DNA of 64,000 nt from Cordylochernes scorpioides. Its lineage: Eukaryota; Arthropoda; Arachnida; Pseudoscorpiones; Chernetidae. The translations under genes were made by a program, and so were the position numbers. This document shows positions 19,267 to 28,930 of the stretch, piece by piece. Below the pieces are notes generated by a model. The model had not been told where the DNA came from. It ran no database searches and saw only the letters and a list, made by a program, of their open reading frames with translations. How positions within the stretch are numbered: position 1 is the first letter of the stretch; each line of letters starts with the position of its first letter. The stretch spans positions 42,454,406 through 42,518,405 of the forward strand of contig CP092877.1 in assembly GCA_030710605.1 (NCBI GenBank). The letters run 5' to 3'.

Positions 19267-22200
19267 CTAGTCCTTCGAGTCATACCTAGCAGGCTTTCTG
19301 ATTACCCTACCATATCTATTTCTAGAGTCCCTGGATTCAATATTGGGCCTATTTCCTAAAAATGCTTCAGATTGGGGTTCGGTATTTGAATTGTCCCTTT
19401 GAATCGTCTTAACATTCGAGGATATTTCAAGAGGGTGTAAGCGTTGTAGAGCCCTGATCAAGGTTCCTGTGGATGTTTTAACATGGGCCACTCTCACTAT
19501 TCCATCTTTTCCTGGTATGAGATTTACTATTCGCCCTTTAGGCCAAAACATTCTTTTAAGATTTTCTTGCCCGATCAGTACAACGTCTCCTACTTTCAAC
19601 TGTCTTCTATCAATATTTTCGGATTTCTGAATCAGCGCGCCTAAATATTCCTTTAAGAATCTCTGCTTCAATTCTCTCTTCAGTTGACCTAACTCTCTGT
19701 ATCTAGTGTGCAACATTTCTGGCTTTAAATTTTCAAATTCAGGAAAGCTAGACTCTGGACCATTTTGTAAAAACTCATTAGGAGTTAGCGGTTTTAGATC
19801 ATTGTCGTCTTCAACCTTTATTTCTTTTGGATTTATCGAGAACTCTGAATTGGGCCAGAATTCTTTAGGTTTTTTCAACCATTCGGGGCCCTCCCACCAT
19901 CTGCTTTGCACAAACTGGCTTGGAGGGCAACCTCGAGACAGAAGATCGGCCGGGTTCAACTGACTAGGAACGAACCTCCAATCGTTCAAATTGGTAGTGG
20001 CCTGTATTTCTCTGACTCGGTTTCTCACGAAAACTCTCCACTCAATTTCTCTCTTTATCCAACTTAGCGCGGTAGTAGAGTCAGACCAAAGAGTTGTTTC
20101 ACATTTTCTCTTCAAGGCAGCTTGGATTGCATTGGCTAGTCTAGCTCCTAATACCATGGCCATTAATTCCAAGCAAGGGATCGTAATACTCTTCATAGGA
20201 GCTAATCTGACTTTGCTCCAAATCAAAGTTAGAGTATTTTCTCGTCCCGTTTCGCTCCGTAAATAGGCTACAGCTCCATAGCCTATTTGACTAGCGTCAC
20301 AAAAGATATGAACTTCTGTAGGGAAAATGAGATCATTCCACATATATCTCGGTGTCTTTATTAACTCTATGAATTTTATTTGATCCAACCAGGTTCGAAA
20401 TTCCTGGGCCATACTTTCGGGTAGAGGTGTATCCCAACCTAGTTTCAGTCCCCATGATCGCTGCAGTAACAACTTTGGTGGCAAGAATACTGGAGCGCAA
20501 AATCCAAGTGGATCAAATATCCGCTGAACCATGGACAGTACCAGCCTTTTCGTTAATTTGGGTTGAAGACTCAAATTGTCAGGGAGTTCGCATTTTAATG
20601 AATCTTCCATTTTATTCCAAACAACACCCAATATTTTTGTACAAGTCCCCTTTTCAGGGTTTTCCTCCAGAGAATATTCCCACTCTCGTAAGTCCATTTT
20701 AGCCCTGTCCATAATTTCAATTGCGGCCTTTTGAAATTCCTGCACTTCCTGCTTTGTTTCCAGCGAGGTAATACAATTGTCCATGTAGAAGGATTGAGCT
20801 AAAATCTTTGCCCATTGAACAAGTGGGCCTCTTATTGATTGAAGATGGTATTCTATTACGGCGTTCAGCACAAAAGGACTGCAGTTTAAGCCAAATACAA
20901 GTCTCTTATGCCTGTAAGCTATTAGTTCTCTATCGCTCTCCTTTTCCCACCAAAGGAATCTAAGGTAGTTCCGTTCAGATTCTTCAATCGCCACCATCTG
21001 GAATGCTTTTCTTATATCTGCCGTGACTCCAAATTTATTTTCCCGAAATCTTATCATCATTTCAGGGATTCTTTCCAATAAATTCGGTCCCTTTTCTAAA
21101 CATTGATTCAAAGATAGTCCATTATGACCTAGACAAGAAGCATCGAAAACCGGACGTTTGGGCGTCGTTTTAGATTCCATCTTGTACACAGGGCGGTGAG
21201 GTAAATAGTAGCCTCTTCTCTCGAGAGGATTTTCCTCGACTCTTTCAATGAGTCCTTCAGTCAGCCAGTCTCTAAAGATCTGACTATATTCGGTCAACTT
21301 ATTCTGTGAGTTCATTTTCTTAGTGCTTATATCTAACCTTTTTATCGCTATGTCAAGATTGCTGAGGATTGACTCCTTTTCTACCTTCCAAGGTAGACCT
21401 ACAGAATATCTCTGATCACTTTGTCTTTGAATTTTTGTTATAAACTTTTCTTTTATTTCCGGATATCTGGTCTCTTTGGAGCAAGTTTCAACAGGATCCC
21501 TAATGCCTAGTACTTCTAGATCCCACAAATCCTTTAAATCGCATCGCGTTGTTAGCAGATTCAAAGTCTGCTGCACATTGTCATTGCTATCAATAATTGG
21601 CGAATTGCCCATTAGTGTCCAACCTAATTTCGTTTCCACCGCAGTTAAATCTGCTTCAACTTGAACTATTTTTCCTGTCAAAATCATACCTAGATAGTTA
21701 GCGCCAATCAATATGTCAATCTCTTGTCCTTTAAAATTGTCCTGAGGCAATATTATGCCCTTAATCTTCAATTTTTCTAACCAGTCCCCTTTTGGCAAAG
21801 GTGGTATGGCGTCGCAAATTTTACGTTGATCCAGCGCCTCAATATGGATCACATCTCTTTTATTACCTAAATTCTCTAATTCTAACATAAATTTACCGTG
21901 CTTTTCTTCACCAATCTTATTACCTCCAAAAAGACTTTTAGCTATGGTTATTTCGCCTTTTCTTTCTATTCCTATACTCCAGACTAACGACTGTTTGATA
22001 TACGAAAACTGACTTCCACTGTCGAGGAGAATTCTAACCCTTCTAGAGGCATTTGGGCCTCTTAACAGTGCTACCGTGGTCATCAGCAAGACCTGACCTG
22101 TGCAGGCTTGACTAGAAAGCGATGCAACGGGTTCAGTTGCATTTTCCTTTGGATTTACTCTTCCCGGTTTCGTTAACCGGTTAGAAGAATTTCCTTCACA

Positions 22201-22431
22201 TAAAACTTCCAAGTGGTTTCTCCCACAGTTTTTGCACTCCAATTGTTCTCGGCACTGACTCTGTATGTGTCCCTTTCTTAAGCATTTGAAACATAGATGG
22301 GCACTACGTATTTTATCATTTCTCTCTCCCGGAGACATTTTCATTATGGAGCGGCATTGATGACTCGCATGATTTGTTCTTTCACAAAAGAAGCATTTTA
22401 TATTAGTTCGCCCTCCGAACAGACTAGACAC
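19267..22431 (-). CDS. BEL/Pao Pol (knuckles, protease, RT, RNase H, DUF5641-like end; integrase core missing)
   Basis: 1054 residues, against the roughly 1700 usual for an intact BEL pol. The order is three Cys/His knuckles (about residues 13-80: 'CFFCERTNHASHQC', 'CFKCLRKGHIQSQC', 'CKNCGRNHLEVLC'), protease with 'ILLDSGSQFSYI' (about 135), and RT (about 430-600) with 'TADIRKAFQMV' and catalytic box 'YMDN'. RNase H (about 690-810) has 'FCDASQIGYGA', 'SDSTTAL' and 'NPADLLSRG'. Near residue 875 the frame passes straight to 'LKPLTPNEFL' and a DUF5641-like SH3 segment ('LKVGDVVLIGQENLKRMFWPKGRI'). The integrase zinc finger and DDE core are absent with the frame kept. It overlaps gag by 34 bases in another frame, so frameshifting would be needed. 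Confidence 0.9.
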   Translation of the reverse strand: MSSLFGGRTNIKCFFCERTNHASHQCRSIMKMSPGERNDKIRSAHLCFKCLRKGHIQSQCREQLECKNCGRNHLEVLCEGNSSNRLTKPGRVNPKENATEPVASLSSQACTGQVLLMTTVALLRGPNASRRVRILLDSGSQFSYIKQSLVWSIGIERKGEITIAKSLFGGNKIGEEKHGKFMLELENLGNKRDVIHIEALDQRKICDAIPPLPKGDWLEKLKIKGIILPQDNFKGQEIDILIGANYLGMILTGKIVQVEADLTAVETKLGWTLMGNSPIIDSNDNVQQTLNLLTTRCDLKDLWDLEVLGIRDPVETCSKETRYPEIKEKFITKIQRQSDQRYSVGLPWKVEKESILSNLDIAIKRLDISTKKMNSQNKLTEYSQIFRDWLTEGLIERVEENPLERRGYYLPHRPVYKMESKTTPKRPVFDASCLGHNGLSLNQCLEKGPNLLERIPEMMIRFRENKFGVTADIRKAFQMVAIEESERNYLRFLWWEKESDRELIAYRHKRLVFGLNCSPFVLNAVIEYHLQSIRGPLVQWAKILAQSFYMDNCITSLETKQEVQEFQKAAIEIMDRAKMDLREWEYSLEENPEKGTCTKILGVVWNKMEDSLKCELPDNLSLQPKLTKRLVLSMVQRIFDPLGFCAPVFLPPKLLLQRSWGLKLGWDTPLPESMAQEFRTWLDQIKFIELIKTPRYMWNDLIFPTEVHIFCDASQIGYGAVAYLRSETGRENTLTLIWSKVRLAPMKSITIPCLELMAMVLGARLANAIQAALKRKCETTLWSDSTTALSWIKREIEWRVFVRNRVREIQATTNLNDWRFVPSQLNPADLLSRGCPPSQFVQSRWWEGPEWLKKPKEFWPNSEFSINPKEIKVEDDNDLKPLTPNEFLQNGPESSFPEFENLKPEMLHTRYRELGQLKRELKQRFLKEYLGALIQKSENIDRRQLKVGDVVLIGQENLKRMFWPKGRIVNLIPGKDGIVRVAHVKTSTGTLIRALQRLHPLEISSNVKTIQRDNSNTEPQSEAFLGNRPNIESRDSRNRYGRVIRKPARYDSKD

Positions 22432-23468
22432 AGTGGCGGGTCTGAAATTGCTCCTTGTTCTGGTCCCATCATTGTAAGACCTTTTATAGGGTTCCTCCTG
22501 CCTAAAGCTTTTTCCACAAATTTCAGCCGTTGAGCACTCCTTACTTCGGCTTTTAGAAAGTCCAATAATAACCTGAGCCTTTCTTGAGCTCCTCCAACCC
22601 CTTTATCTGACTCTTCCCGTTTTGCTAACTCCATACCATAACCCGAAGAAGGATGCCTGTGCCATATTTTCAAAATATCCGAAGGTAATGAAGACTCGAC
22701 AAGAGGGTATAAAAAAATACCCGACAACTGGGGATCAATGCCCAATGTCTCTAACGACCGTAGGTGACTGCTCAGTTCGTCGTACAGACTGCTTAAATCT
22801 CTATTTTCCTTCTTTACATTAGATATAACCGAATTCAATAGACGTCTGACATATAGTTCTGTCAGTATATTCGGGTCACCGAATCGCTCCTGTAGGGCTT
22901 GTACTGCCAAAGCATAGTTGGCGCCTGTAACGGGATAGCTTGCTACAACACGATAGGCTTCTGAATTTGGTACAATTGCTTGACGCAAATATAAAAACCG
23001 GTCGCTATCGGATAAATTCTTATTTTCGTGAATTTTCGAAAACTGCGCCCACCAGGGCAACCAACCTTCCAGAGAGCCGTCATAGCTTTTTAGGGCTAAC
23101 TCTGGTAATTTCACATTTATTACAGTGTCCTCGCTAGCAATCGGGATTGTTTCTTCTTTATCGGGATTCCGTAGTACACTGACTTTCTGTTGAATATCAA
23201 ACTTTTCCTCTTCATATTCATCGCATTCTTGCCATTCCTTATCAATACTTTCCTCTGTAATCCCTTCTTTCACTACCAATAAAGCCTGATATTTTTCGTT
23301 TAGATCTACAAGTTTCGTGTAATAAGACTCTAGTCTATTAAACTTAGAATAAATATCATTCTTATCAATTTGAGACTTTTCAAATTCCCCATTTATTTCA
23401 TTGATAATTCTAGTGAAAGTACCTCTTATGGCTTTTCTGCGCTTTTTAAGTGCATCCATTTCCTCCAT
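22398..23468 (-). CDS. BEL/Pao Gag (DUF1759-like)
   Basis: 356 residues from an ATG at 23466-23468, 36 bases inside the 5' LTR. The N-terminal third is charged and probably coiled coil. The middle has 'LPELALKSYDGSLEGWLPWWAQFSKIHENKNLSDSDRFLYLRQAI' in two parts, the DUF1759-type Gag core of BEL/Pao elements, followed by 'GDPNILTELYVRRLLN'. Knuckles are not in this frame but at the start of pol. Its C-terminus overlaps pol by 34 bases, suggesting programmed frameshifting. The frame is intact. Confidence 0.9.
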   Translation of the reverse strand: MEEMDALKKRRKAIRGTFTRIINEINGEFEKSQIDKNDIYSKFNRLESYYTKLVDLNEKYQALLVVKEGITEESIDKEWQECDEYEEEKFDIQQKVSVLRNPDKEETIPIASEDTVINVKLPELALKSYDGSLEGWLPWWAQFSKIHENKNLSDSDRFLYLRQAIVPNSEAYRVVASYPVTGANYALAVQALQERFGDPNILTELYVRRLLNSVISNVKKENRDLSSLYDELSSHLRSLETLGIDPQLSGIFLYPLVESSLPSDILKIWHRHPSSGYGMELAKREESDKGVGGAQERLRLLLDFLKAEVRSAQRLKFVEKALGRRNPIKGLTMMGPEQGAISDPPLCLVCSEGELI

Positions 23469-23483
23469 ATTTCCTTTAAATCG

Positions 23484-23501
23484 ATCACGTCCGGCTCACC
23501 A
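23484..23501 (-). promoter_or_regulatory. Primer-binding site of BEL/Pao element
   Basis: Three bases inside the 5' LTR the minus strand reads TGGTGAGCCGGACGTGAT, a TGG-initiated tRNA primer site. The tRNA is not identified. Confidence 0.7.
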
Positions 23502-23504
23502 AAA

Positions 23505-24300
23505 TGTTCGTGTTCGTTTAAAAAAAAAATAAAGGGCGATCGATTGAAAGGAAAAACAATGGGGGAAATAAATGCACAGAAACACAGTATAACAAAAGGA
23601 TTCATTTAAAAAAATTAAAAACAAAAGGGATAAAAACTATTATACTATTATTATGGGTAAAAACAAGAAAAATGGTTAAGCTAAATTATACTTATATCTA
23701 AGGGATTATGTATAAAAAACAATAAACAAGGTTAAGCAAAAAAGAAAGTAAAAAAATTAACTAATCTCAGGGAAGGGAGATAAAAATAAATGGCGGGGGG
23801 GTGTCGAGCGTTTGTTTACACAGTACCTCGTGGCAGCACCGTCGGAGGCTTGGCTTTCTCTTGTCGCGATGTCCAATTGTCGCGCGTTGGTTGTCTAATT
23901 GTCACGACTCGTTGGTTGTCTAAGTGTCTTTTTCCGTCCTCAAGTCGCTGCTTGAGGGATACTCCAATGCGTCCTTTCCCGTCCACGAAACTCTGCTCGT
24001 GGGATTTTCTTCGACGTCGTTCCGTCCACAAGACGCTGCTTGTAGGATTTTCTTGGCGTGTCTGCTCCGCCTGGCAAGGGAACTCAACTTTCCCCTCCGC
24101 TTCTAACAAGGGGATCCTGCCAACTGACCAAAAAAGAATGTAACATGACGCTCCGTCGTCTCCGCCCACGCCGACCTTTGCCCTCGGTCGGTCCAAGCTG
24201 GGGCTATCTATAGATATAGATGTCTTGCTCGTTGTCTCCCTTCACCTAAGACCTTCCTTCTATGTACAAAAAGTAAAGGATCTATAAAATAGTTTTAACA
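23505..24300 (-). repeat. 5' LTR of BEL/Pao element (796 bp)
   Basis: Matches 18265-19103 apart from two base changes (for example C at the 'AAAGGGCGATCG' position) and the absence of one 43-bp tandem unit. Confidence 0.95.
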
Positions 24301-24397
24301 GTGTCATTATAATTTTTGGTATTATATTAACATATCAAAAAATCGTGTATTGATATCAGTAGTTATTTTCAAACATTCAATCTATTTCACAAAACTC
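24301..24397 (-). repeat. Mariner-like subterminal sequence, copy 1
   Basis: The reverse complement matches 31547-31650 of copy 2 ('GATATCAGTAGTTATTTTC'). It begins with the second GTGTC target duplicate of the BEL insertion. Confidence 0.85.
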
Positions 24398-24805
24398 CAT
24401 CTAAAATATAAATATTTTTTGCTACATGTTTTATTTGCATATACCTTTTTACATATCTCAGATTGTATTTAAAATTCGTTAACCAATTCTTCTAACTTTT
24501 GGCGAAATGGTGTTTTATTAATTGATCATTTGATATTATTAGGGTTCTTTCCTGGTATTCAAAAAGGAAAAATACCTGTCGTTCAGTTATATTTTTCAAT
24601 TTATCAAACAATTTGGCAGGTGAATCTCTGATTCTGGTAGAGCGCCATCTAGCGAATAAAGTTGTAACTAAAATCAATTTCAAATTTTTCATTATTTGCC
24701 ATAAAAAATCCCATTGCATCCTGAACACAATGGTGTTTACCGTATTGCTCTAGCGCAAATATTCGCGGAGTTATTAATTTTGTGCGGGACTTTTGGATCA
24801 CCCTG
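24398..24805 (-). repeat. Long terminal inverted repeat, copy 1 (408 bp)
   Basis: Nearly identical to 40083-40507 and, inverted, to 31131-31546. It ends GGATCACCCTG at 24805 and is followed by TA. The terminal CAGGGTGATCCAAAAGTC form is typical of Tc1/mariner elements of the DUF4817 type, but repeats this long are unusual for mariners. Homology to copy 2 stops just beyond this point. Confidence 0.9.
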
Positions 24806-24839
24806 TATATATTTTTTATGAATCAATAAAATTTAATAT

Positions 24840-25078
24840 ACGATATAATACAAGTATTAATATACTTGTATTATATTATTATGCATTAGCGCGTCATATA
24901 TGATTCTTTTTTAAATCAAACAATTTCTGCTGCCCTTACTTCAATGGTAATATTAACTTTATTAAATCACCTCCGAATAATTTCTCCATTGCAGTAAGGG
25001 CAGTAGAAATTGTTTAATTTCAAAAAGAATCATACGCGTCTATGATAGTTTCTAATTTTTATACTTGTATTATAAAGC
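24840..25078. repeat. Palindromic MITE
   Basis: An inverted repeat with arms around 'ATGATTCTTTTTTAAATCAA...CTGCCCTTAC' (24900-24950) and its complement (25005-25060), separated by about 40 bases. Outer parts contain 'GCATTAGCGCG' and 'ATACTTGTATTA', the latter on both ends. It is non-coding and AT-rich. A related copy is split by the Gypsy at 26286-30743. Confidence 0.7.
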
Positions 25079-25604
25079 ATTTTAAGAGTGAATTCGTCAC
25101 TTTTTAAAACGAATTAGTCGCCTTCAAAAATAAGATTGTTATGTGTAAAAATCAAAAGACAATATTATAAAAATTAATTAAATACATTTGACATTAAGTC
25201 TAAAACACTAATATAGGAGCAAATAACCATGAAGTAAATTATATAATAATTAACCCCTAAAAATATGTATAAAATGAGATAGAAAAATATAGAATATTTA
25301 AAAATAATAATTTAATATGTGAGGGAGAACAAGGCACAGCCAGTTGCCTCCAGGCGTGTGGAAGATCCTGCAAGATGGTGCCAGGAGAGCCTGACATCGG
25401 AGCGGTCTACAAGGCTGTGTAGTCGAGTTCTCAAGTGTGACATCTACGGCACCAATTTATAATTGTTATGAATACACACACACGCTTGATTGGCGGTACA
25501 TATACTAAAATTGGAACACACATAGAGCCTTTATTGAGACTCTCTGGTCTCACCCAGATTCTCCATTATATGAGGAGGGGTATTATATAGGTGAATAAAT
25601 AAAT
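25079..25604. other. Region without recognised gene
   Basis: AT-rich sequence with a short GC-richer stretch at 25330-25450 and an ACACAC tract at 25475-25485. I find no coding signal or repeat here. The right part may be the 3' UTR of the minus-strand non-LTR fragment next to it. Confidence 0.5.
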
Positions 25605-25619
25605 TTAAGAAAGATTCAG

Positions 25620-26000
25620 TTAATAAGACATGTCTTTGGTTTTCAAATCCTTCATGTAAAATTTATATACATTTAATGTGAATGACCTATTATCTGACAG
25701 GTTGAATATTAAATAATATAATGAGGGGTGTGTCTGAGCAATTCCCGGGAGAAATAAGTCTCTTTCTAAGTCAAGAAACGAACATTCCAACATGTAGTGT
25801 TCTTGTTCTGCCTTGGTTATGCTTTTACATAATGTACAATATATATTTTTTGATTATGAGTGTTTTATAAAATTTTCTCTGTAGAAGACGAAACGAATTA
25901 TTAGTTATGCTAAGAAGCGATTAATTGGCAGTGGAAGATAAGTGAGTAGATAATTTTTCTGTAACAAATGATTTATGCAAATACTTGTAGTGGGGGTATA
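25620..26000 (-). pseudogene. 3' end of a non-LTR retrotransposon ORF2 (element F)
   Basis: The minus strand reads 'CTLCKSITKAEQEHYMLECSFLDLER', a CX2C...HX4C motif like the C-terminus of Jockey/CR1-type ORF2 proteins. It is preceded by 'INRFLA' and 'LIIRFVFYRENFIKH' with one stop, and ends in a TAA at 25620-25622. An AATAAATAAAT tail follows at about 25590-25600. The rest of the element is absent. Confidence 0.65.
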
Positions 26001-26245
26001 GCTTCGAGTTGTCTATTCTTGCGTGGTCGGATTTAATTGTACCGAAAAGTATTTAAATAAAAAAATAAAAATATATACGTACTCGAGTAAAACCCGTGCG
26101 TCGCCCGGATTATATGACTAGTGGTTTAATAAAATGTCCCGAGTAGAAGAACCAATATACTATTTAGGGTAACATGTTAATCATTTTTAAAATTTAAAAG
26201 CAAATGACCAATATGTTCTACACAATTGAACATTTTATTTATTTA
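26001..26245. other. Region without gene; possible Helitron-like terminus
   Basis: AT-rich. At about 26080-26116 'AAAACCCGTGCGTCGCCCGG' is followed by 'ATTATATGACTAGT', resembling the GC-rich subterminal sequence and CTAGT end of insect Helitron/Helentron elements. There is no clear hairpin and no 5' partner, so the call is weak. Confidence 0.25.
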
Positions 26246-26285
26246 TTTAAAGAAACTATTACCAAAATATTCGAAATTATTATAG

Positions 26286-26581
26286 TGTGGTGGTTCGTCT
26301 GGTTTTGAAGAAATGATTCAATTATTCATTCCAAAGTATTTTATAATTATTACAGATAAAATATAAAAATAAATATCAATGTTAATTATTATGGTTACAA
26401 ATTAAAATCTAGTAAAGAAGAGTTGAAAAAGGTTTGATGAAAATGGATGGATGAGAATGGACGTTGGCTCGTGGTGGCCGTCAATAACAATGGTATCCTC
26501 CCACGTGTTAAACACGTCACCGCCGCCGCGCATGCGCCGACTTGGCGCCACCGCCTGGCGGTGGGTCAAAACACCGTCACA
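26286..26581 (-). repeat. 3' LTR of Gypsy G3 (296 bp)
   Basis: Matches 30415-30743 except for a missing segment of about 40 bases (present at about 30680-30720) and scattered substitutions. It includes the GC-rich 'CACCGCCGCCGCGCATGCGCC' region (26519-26539). Confidence 0.92.
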
Positions 26582-27652
26582 CCTCCCGGCTCCCAAGGAC
26601 TCCCTGTCCTTAAAAGATCGAAGTTGAGAAGCATGAGCCCGGTACACTCGTCCTTCGGTGTCTTGAATGTCATAGACTAGACTGTTGATCTTCTTCTTAA
26701 CGAAGAAAGGGCCTTGTTGTCTTGGGCTGAGTTTAGACATGTATGGATGGTGCTTTGCAACAGTCCTCAAAACTTGATCTCCCTCAAAGAATTCCACATC
26801 TGGATGTTTATCATCATGATGATTCTTCCTCTTTATTTGAGCTTTTCTGGTATTCTCCCGAGCCAGACCTCTTGCTTCTTCTAAAGTGATGGGATGGTCA
26901 GCGAAAGATGGTGATTCATCAATCCCATACAGAAGAAACTTTGGGCTGAAATTTGTTACTTCATGTGGTGTCTGGTTGTATGTCTTGACAATAAATGGTA
27001 CGAGTGTCGACCATTTTTGTTTCGGTTTCTCCAAAATTGCAGCTCCCAATCTTGTGAGAAGGGTATGGTTAGCCTTTTCTACCATTCCACATGTCTGAGG
27101 ATGGTATGGAGTAGCAAGGGAATGGGCAATTTTATTTTCCGACAGAAAACCTTTGAAGCTTCTACATGTGAAATTCGAACCATTGTCTGTCAGGATACGT
27201 TTGATTGGTACTCCAGAAGATAACAGCTGTCTAAGGATGTTGAGGATGGCAGCTGAATTGTTGGATGCTGTGAGAGATGCCCAAATGTAACGACTATGGT
27301 GATCTATGATGACCTGGAGATACTTATGTCTGGTGTTCTTGGCTTCATTTCTCAAAACAATTTTATCGAGTCCAATGAGGTCAAATGGTTGGAGGTCGCT
27401 GTCCGGTATTTGGTAGTGGCCGATTGTCGGTTGGTTTGACTGTTTGCTGAGCTGACAAACTTTACATGAGGAAACATACTCTTTTATGGTCCTGAGCATT
27501 TGTGGCCACCAGTAATATGTGGAAATCAGCTTCAATGTTTTGTTTTTTTCCAGGATGTCCAAAGTCATTGTGAAATTGGTGAAGACATTTTGCCGTAGGG
27601 AATCAGGTACAACTGCTTTGGAATGGCCTCGAATTCGTAGTGACAATGCCAT
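26402..27652 (-). pseudogene. Integrase of Gypsy G3 pol
   Basis: A 416-codon open stretch. It has the zinc-binding region ('YYWWPQMLRTIKEYVSSCKVCQ'), the core with 'VIIDHHSRYIW' (first Asp), 'LTDNGSNF' (second Asp) and 'GMVEKANHTLL' (Glu), and the C-terminal 'VYRAHASQLRSF'. All three catalytic residues are kept. The frame runs on into the 3' LTR. This is the only LTR element in the window whose integrase core is both present and unbroken. It is labelled broken because the rest of pol is frameshifted. Confidence 0.85.
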
Positions 27653-28930
27653 TTTTAATTTGTGAGTTCTTTACAAATTGCAAGTCTGCCTGTTGTTGAG
27701 CAATCTTCATCTTATCTTCGGTTATGAATGTGCACACTGGATTCCTGGAAAGTGCGTCAACACGTGTTTACTGTCCTCCTGCTCTGTGGATAATGGTGAA
27801 AGATCTAGAAGATAGCTCCATTGACTCCCGGAAAAGTCTTTCCCCAGGGTTTTTATGATTCAATAGCCATTTTAAAGCACTATGATCAGTGACAATTTGA
27901 AATGGTATAATTGTCTAGGTAGTTGTTGGAATGTCTGACTGCTTCGATGATGGCAAAACATTCCAACGCTGTAGCGGTGTAGCGTGACTGGGTTGGGTTG
28001 AGCCGCTTTGAGAAATAGGAAACAACCCGTTCTCTACCATCTGGATGTTTCTGTGCAAGAATTGCACCAAGTCCTTGCTCTGAGGCATCAGTGTAGATCT
28101 TACATGGTAAGGTAGGGTCATACATTGCCAGAACTGGAGGTTGTGTGATTAAATTCTTCAAAGTTTCAAATGCTTCTTGGTGAATTTCAGACCAATGGAA
28201 AATTTTATCTTTCTTCAATAAATCTGTTAGAGGTTGTGCTATTGAACTGAAATCTTTTATAAATCTCCTATAATAACTACACAATCCGTGAAATTGCTGT
28301 ATGTTTTTGACTGTTTTGGGGATTGGGAAACTTTTAACGGCTTCTATTTTCCGAGGTGAAGGTGTAACCTGATTGTATTTGATGATATATCCAAGATATT
28401 CTATTTCTTCTATGATAAAAGAACATTTTTGAAGCTTGAGCTTGAGGTTTTGGGAATATAATTTTTCTAGCACTTCTGATAGAAGGTCAAAATGTTCTTC
28501 TAAAGTTTTAGAATATATGATGAAATCATCAAGATAGTTGTTGCACCCCTTGTATATTAATGGACCAAGGGTTTGTTGTATGATCCGCTGAAAAGTAGCA
28601 GGGACGTTTTTCAACCCGAAAGGCATTACTAACCACTCATAAAGCCCTTCGTTGGTGATGAATGTTGTATTCTCTGTGCTGTCTGGAGCCATTTCGACAT
28701 GCCAATAACCTGAAGCGATGTCCAACGAAGTGAAGTATTTCGCTCCCTGAAGACGATTGCTGACTTATTGAAAGTTAGACAGAGGCTTCTTGTCTTCAAT
28801 GGTAAGGGCATTGAGGCGGCGGTAATCAGCGCAAAGCCTCTTTTGGCCATCGGCCTTTGGTATGAGTGTGACTGGGAAGGCCCATGGGCTTCGACTGTCT
28901 CGAACTAGTCCTTTTTCTTCAAATCTTCAA
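27653..28930 (-). pseudogene. RT and RNase H of Gypsy G3 pol
   Basis: RT has 'PKADGQKRLCADYRRLNAL' (about 28800-28860), 'SLDIASGYWHVEM' (about 28690-28725), 'MPFGLKNVPATF' and 'NNYLDDFIIYS' (about 28510-28545, intact YLDD). RNase H has 'IYTDASEQGLGAILAQ' and 'ALECFAIIEAV', continuing after a break near 27890 to 'VTDHSALKWLL' and 'RVDALSRNP' (about 27740-27765). Breaks lie near 28735, 28760 and 27895. Confidence 0.85.

Larger units (their letters stand above)
18265..24300 (-). mobile_element. Young BEL/Pao element with integrase core deleted
   Basis: LTRs lie at 18265-19103 and 23505-24300, both TG...CA, with target duplication GTGTC at 18260-18264 and 24301-24305. By eye the LTRs differ by two substitutions plus one 43-bp tandem unit. 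Gag and pol overlap in different frames. A primer site beginning TGGTGAGCCGGACG lies 3 bases inside the 5' LTR, and a short purine tract GGGAGAA (19104-19110, minus) adjoins the 3' LTR. Insertion is recent. Confidence 0.95.
7026..24805 (-). mobile_element. Composite nested element, copy 1 (mariner-like + non-LTR + Gypsy, with later LTR insertions)
   Basis: Once the two young LTR insertions (15302-18178 and 18265-24300) are removed, this block is the inverted counterpart of 31131-40082. The order of parts is the same: non-LTR tail, Gypsy element, non-LTR 5' half, mariner-like transposase, long terminal repeat ending in CCCTG at 24805 followed by TA. The left end at about 7026 lacks the second long terminal repeat found in copy 2. 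Copy 1 keeps a non-LTR 3' half (7230-8910) that copy 2 has lost. It has itself lost the Gypsy RT and the non-LTR RT core. Confidence 0.85.

Noticed and set aside
19706-23609. Several plus-strand frames of 62-91 codons
   Set aside because: Antisense to BEL gag and pol; no domains.
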